Shown piece by piece: positions 49,291 through 52,798 of a stretch of DNA of 52,798 nucleotides. Source of the DNA: Corallochytrium limacisporum (Eukaryota; Opisthokonta). Position numbers and translations under genes: made by a program. The notes under the pieces are model-generated. The model was not told the origin of the DNA. It did no database searches and worked only from the letters and a program-made list of their open reading frames with translations. The stretch is from positions 193,758 through 246,555 of the forward strand of contig PDIP01000033.1 of the NCBI GenBank assembly GCA_002811645.1. The letters run 5' to 3'. The first letter of the stretch is position 1; every line of letters starts with the position of its first letter.

Positions 49291-51931
49291 GATGGGACAA
49301 TTGGCCGGAGCACTATGCTTTCGTCGCTATCCCTCTCCTGCTACTGTTGCTATTGATCTCTTTTGGGGCCTTGTACCAGAGCCTTTCTCATACCCGTTTT
49401 GTCAATTTGTTTGGTCTGTTGCGATCTTGATAATGGCCAGCTTATGACTGGTGCATGTTCCAAACATCAACGCTATGATATAGCCATACCCTGCATTCGT
49501 TCAGCTACCTGAGGCGAGGAATGCGCTTCTCGACCGAGAGGAAGACATTCGAAAGCATGAGAATGGGACGAATAAAGGACACGTAACCCCCAAACGTGAG
49601 ATCCTCAGTCCCTGACTGGGACTCGGGTGTTTGGACGGTGGCTTCGTACACGAACCACCAGCCGATCTACACACGGAACCCAATCAAGATACCAATCCCC
49701 CTCTCTGCCTCGCTCGCCCGCTGTTTTTCTCAGTTGGGTCTATCTCCCCGTGCTTGTGTGTGGCCCCAATCCAGTCTTCGCCACCTTCGCCTCTCTCCCG
49801 ATTTCTCCTTTTTCTTTCCCCCCCCCCCACTCACCCCACTCCCCTCCCCCGCTCGTCTCATTCCGGTCCCCGGCTTTCCCGCCTTGGCCGTTCCCTCCAC
49901 ACGGCCGCCCGGTAATCAAAACCGTCACAGCTGCCCCGCGGCCGGAGGAGGGGGGAGGGGGAGGTCTCGCCCACCTCTCTCTCTCTCTTGCGTGTGAGAT
50001 GTGCAACCCCGCCTTCACAACCTTTGCCTAGTCGCCATTTTCTACTAATTGATTATGAACATTAGGAAAATAGGCGGGGACGTGCAGCGGCAAGGTAGGC
50101 TGGAAAAAACCGGGGGAGCGAGTGCGACCGAAAAAGGGGGGAGGGGGGTGGTGCATCGTTCCTCATTCCTATGCCGCAACCACCCGGGCTGCTCGACTCC
50201 CTGCCGCAGTGTGCTGCAGGAAAAGAGAGGAAGGGGGGGGGGAGCCTGAGTCTTTGTGCTCAAGGCTCCCGTCCTCCACCAGCACTTGAGTCTCCGCGAA
50301 ACGGAAGCTCTTTGGGGGACGGGCTGGTCATCCAGCCACCCGCCATTTCTATAGGTCGAAGGGGGTGTGTGTTGTTAATTCCATTCATCCATGAGTGGCT
50401 CTGGCATCAGACCAGCGCCACACACATACGAAATCTGTGACGAACGGCTGTTGTCTATGGATCCGATCCAGGTCAACAGACCAAACGCGTGCAAAACATC
50501 GCGCTGATAGCAGGACGGTTGCTGCTCCCCCGTTTCAGTTGCTCGGTCTAAAGCGCTTGGCATACACATGCTCCCAGCCAACCACTTCCGCCGCTAACGA
50601 CGTTGTGGCGGATACTGGTCGGACGATACCTAGCACCATCGAGGCCGCCGAGATGGCAAAAACGGCTGTGGTATCGTCAGTGGGGAGTGTTCGTCCCTTC
50701 AGCAACAGGCTCCCCCCCCCGCACTGTCGCCGTCGTCACTGCCCCGCTGCAACAGCTAGTGTCGTCCGGCTGTGGCTTGTTGTGGTGTTCTTGCCTGTTG
50801 TTTTTTGCACGCGGCACCGTGGCAGCGGAGAAATATCGTTGGGGCTCTGTTTTTTTGCCAACCAGCGCCAGCACGACCATATTGTGCTACGGTGCTTCCG
50901 TGCAAGTACAAAGGCTACGGAATGGCAGCGAATTAAAAAACCACGGGGGGACCAGTTGGTGTTAATCACCAATCTTTGGTATCGGATCGCATCAACCACC
51001 GCCAACTATGATCAGCTATCAGACAAGAGTTTGTTACTACGACTGTGGAGTGTTAAATGTTCTTGTTGTAAACGTAGGACAGGAGGAGGAATGCAAGAAA
51101 GAAAAATCATGCCTCGTACCAGTGGTTGGCGGGCAGATGATGAATGATGCGTTTCCTTGTGTCTTCGTACTGTGCTCTTTTCCGGGCCAGGTAGGCCTAC
51201 TATTTGATCGGGCGAGAAGTAAATGGTGCAGAGATCTTGATGCCGCAGTGGTAAATGACAACCCTGGATCAAGAACCCTACGGTGGCAAAAACTTCTAGA
51301 GCAAGAACTATATGTTCTTAAAGGCGGAGACTTTGCGCACATGCTACCACATGACGAACGGTGACGATGAGTGCGTCAATTAGCACATTATGAATTCAAT
51401 ACATACAGACGGACGGACACGTTTCTCCGCTTGTTGTATGTAATTATGCGCACATAGACTTGGCGGAAAGGTTAAAAACGCTGGCCGCACCAACTCGCCA
51501 CTCTTGTCGATCCCCTAGGTGTGGCACAGGTTCGCACCGTCGTGTATAATTCTGGTAGCTATGCAGCTTACAATGAAGCATCACACAGCGGAACGCAGTA
51601 AGAGCATCATATGGTTGCATGCTTAGATGTGCTCCAGTAATACACAGATTGGTGGACAAGTATCATGTTATATCAACCTCCCCGAAGGCAACCGCCAAGG
51701 TCTGGTGCCATCCACCCAAAAGTGTGGAATTCGATCTCTACCGAGACCAAAGTGTGAATTGACTTTCTCTACTGCCGTGAAAAACTCTGCCGGTATTCGA
51801 CAGGGTGTCTTCAATGGGCCGGGTACATAATCGATTCCTCACCAGGAATGGAATCCAAACACTCAGACCAAACCGAAATCACTCAACGAGAAAGCAAGAG
51901 AAACGGCAACAACTTTAAAACTCCTTTGTAT
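49291..51931. other. Long repeat-rich stretch without a clear gene
   Basis: No gene supported. C-runs near 49820-49850, G-rich blocks near 49946-49960 and 50130-50150, and unrecognised frames of 118 codons (ATG at 51008) and 250 codons (from 50395) with no family resemblance. Confidence 0.5.
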
Positions 51932-52429
51932 TTACACTTTTACCAAGGCCCTTGCCGCGGCGGCAAAGCTGTTGCCGGTGGCCGATCGGGAAGGAGGAAT
52001 GTTCTCCAAGCACTTAATGAGCACATTCACTGCGACATCCTAAAGATAATACAACCCAGTTCGGCTCCGCACTCCTGTCTTTATCACCACCGCTGCACAC
52101 AAGCCAGGCAAACACACACACACACAGAGTCGCACGCAGACAGACAAGTTCCCAAATTGGTTTCCCTTCCGGAAAATGTCCCCGGGTGGGGAGGAGAAGC
52201 CCCCGGGGCGGGGGGGGGGCAAGGAGGGGAACTAACTCTCTTGCTGGTGGACGGGCGTGTGCCCGTTGGATGGTAGGTTTTTGGTTCCAAGCATAGTAGT
52301 GCAACTCACCAAATATTCCTGCGAAATCAAACAGAGAGTAGAAGATATACTTTCGCTTCGCTGGCCCGTCCCTTCCTGCGCCTTGTTGTACCGAAGAACT
52401 GGGACAGAAAATGGAGCAACCGCTGGCAT
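51932..52429 (-). CDS. Candidate two-exon small protein, unrecognised
   Basis: On the minus strand a frame from an ATG at 52429 runs to 52310, where GTGAGT follows. After an acceptor CTTTAG ending at 52040, exon 2 (52039-51932) continues in the same phase to TAA. The joined product is 75 aa and reads as one helical protein across the junction (LCLISQEYL joined to DVAVNVLIKCLENIPPS). The intron would be 270 nt, much longer than the other introns here, contains a CA tract and a C/G palindrome, and lacks a clear branch site. An acceptor-like TTTTCTGTCCCAG inside exon 1 could instead begin a coding exon of a longer gene with upstream exons. No family is recognised. Confidence 0.35.
52111..52126. 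repeat. (AC)n microsatellite
   Basis: A short AC tract inside the candidate intron 52040-52309. Confidence 0.85.
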
Positions 52430-52798
52430 TCATAGCCTACGGCTGGAAAACAATCGATATGATGTGCTTTATTAAGATTCCTGGTAAGGTTTCTATAGCG
52501 AATGTATTGAAGTCTGATGTTGTTTAAGGGACAATTGTTTCTTTTTTGGGTACCGTCAGTGTGTGCGTGATGGTTTCAAAGGTTTATCTCAACGCGTGGT
52601 CACACCCCGCTCCCCTCCTTGTTTTGCCGCAGTGGACCCGTTCCTCTTTTCCGGCCGAAACACCTAAGAAGTATGACTCGACCCAAGTGGAAGTAAGGCC
52701 TACCCCGACTGGTGCCGCTGCCTGCGGAGTAGCTCACATTCGCCCGGAGTGCCTGCCCTTGGTGAGGTTCCGGCTCCACTTTTTTTTTTTTTTTTCTG
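52430..52798. other. Right edge of the window
   Basis: No gene supported. A minus-strand acceptor-like TTGTTTTCCAG ends at 52441, suggesting that transcription may come from beyond the edge. A T-run ends the window. Confidence 0.4.

Noticed and set aside
50395-51147. 250-codon plus-strand frame
   Set aside because: Composition is erratic, several other frames are open, and there is no recognisable domain.
51008-51364. 118-codon frame with an ATG
   Set aside because: Unrecognised and partly open on the opposite strand too; not enough support to call a gene.

Overview
The window is nuclear DNA from a eukaryote, most likely a fungus outside the yeasts and other Dikarya (zygomycete or chytrid grade). 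This is inference. It rests on single-gene transcription units with no operons, short introns with fungal-style signals (GTAAGT donors, TACTAAC/ACTAAC branch sites), fungal-type proteins (Vps74, Ies2-like, Xrn1), and proteins that, from general knowledge, budding yeast lacks (NDRG, FKBP8-like, DCAF11-like, MKRN2OS-like, FAHD1). One run of Ns at 11155-11357 is an assembly gap. I saw no transposon, tRNA, rRNA or CRISPR array.

Layout. 1-4.6 kb: no gene I can name, many simple repeats, one weak coding-like stretch at 3919-4419. 4.6-13.3 kb: a small helical protein (-), then a Golgi-type glycosyltransferase, Vps74/GOLPH3, Aurora kinase and a DCAF11-like WD40 protein (all +). 13.4-20 kb: bacterial-type glycerol-3-phosphate dehydrogenase (-), a two-exon ERCC1-family protein resembling Spo16 (+), an FKBP8-like immunophilin (-) and a class II aldolase-like protein with a signal peptide (-). 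20-29 kb: 2.9 kb without a clear gene, a large unrecognised helical protein (+), a mitochondrial-type exonuclease fused to a dsRNA-binding-like domain (-), Naa10 (+), a small helical protein (+) and ribosomal protein eS21 (-). 31-40.7 kb: NDRG (+), MCTP-like C2/membrane protein (-), a three-exon coiled-coil gene (-), FAM210-like DUF1279 protein (+), Ies2-like INO80 subunit (+), FAHD1 acylpyruvase (+) and MKRN2OS-like protein (+). 40.7-49.3 kb: asparaginyl-tRNA synthetase (-), Xrn1 (+) and a polyamine-oxidase-type flavoprotein (-). 49.3-52.8 kb: repeats and a possible two-exon small gene at the right edge.

The genes are a housekeeping mixture and do not form one pathway. Many neighbours are convergent with very short spacers; the Spo16-like and FKBP8-like stop codons are 5 nt apart. 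At least two genes are split by introns and do not appear as single open frames: 16811-17549, and 34387-35223, which has a GC-AG intron. The gene-free DNA is unusual: dinucleotide repeats, and a scattered family of C-run/G-run palindromes that I did not notice in any confident gene. The observations most worth checking are the exonuclease-dsRBD fusion, the hidden Spo16-like gene, the secreted aldolase, the bacterial-type GPDH, the palindrome family and a recurring GAGACCCGCC motif.
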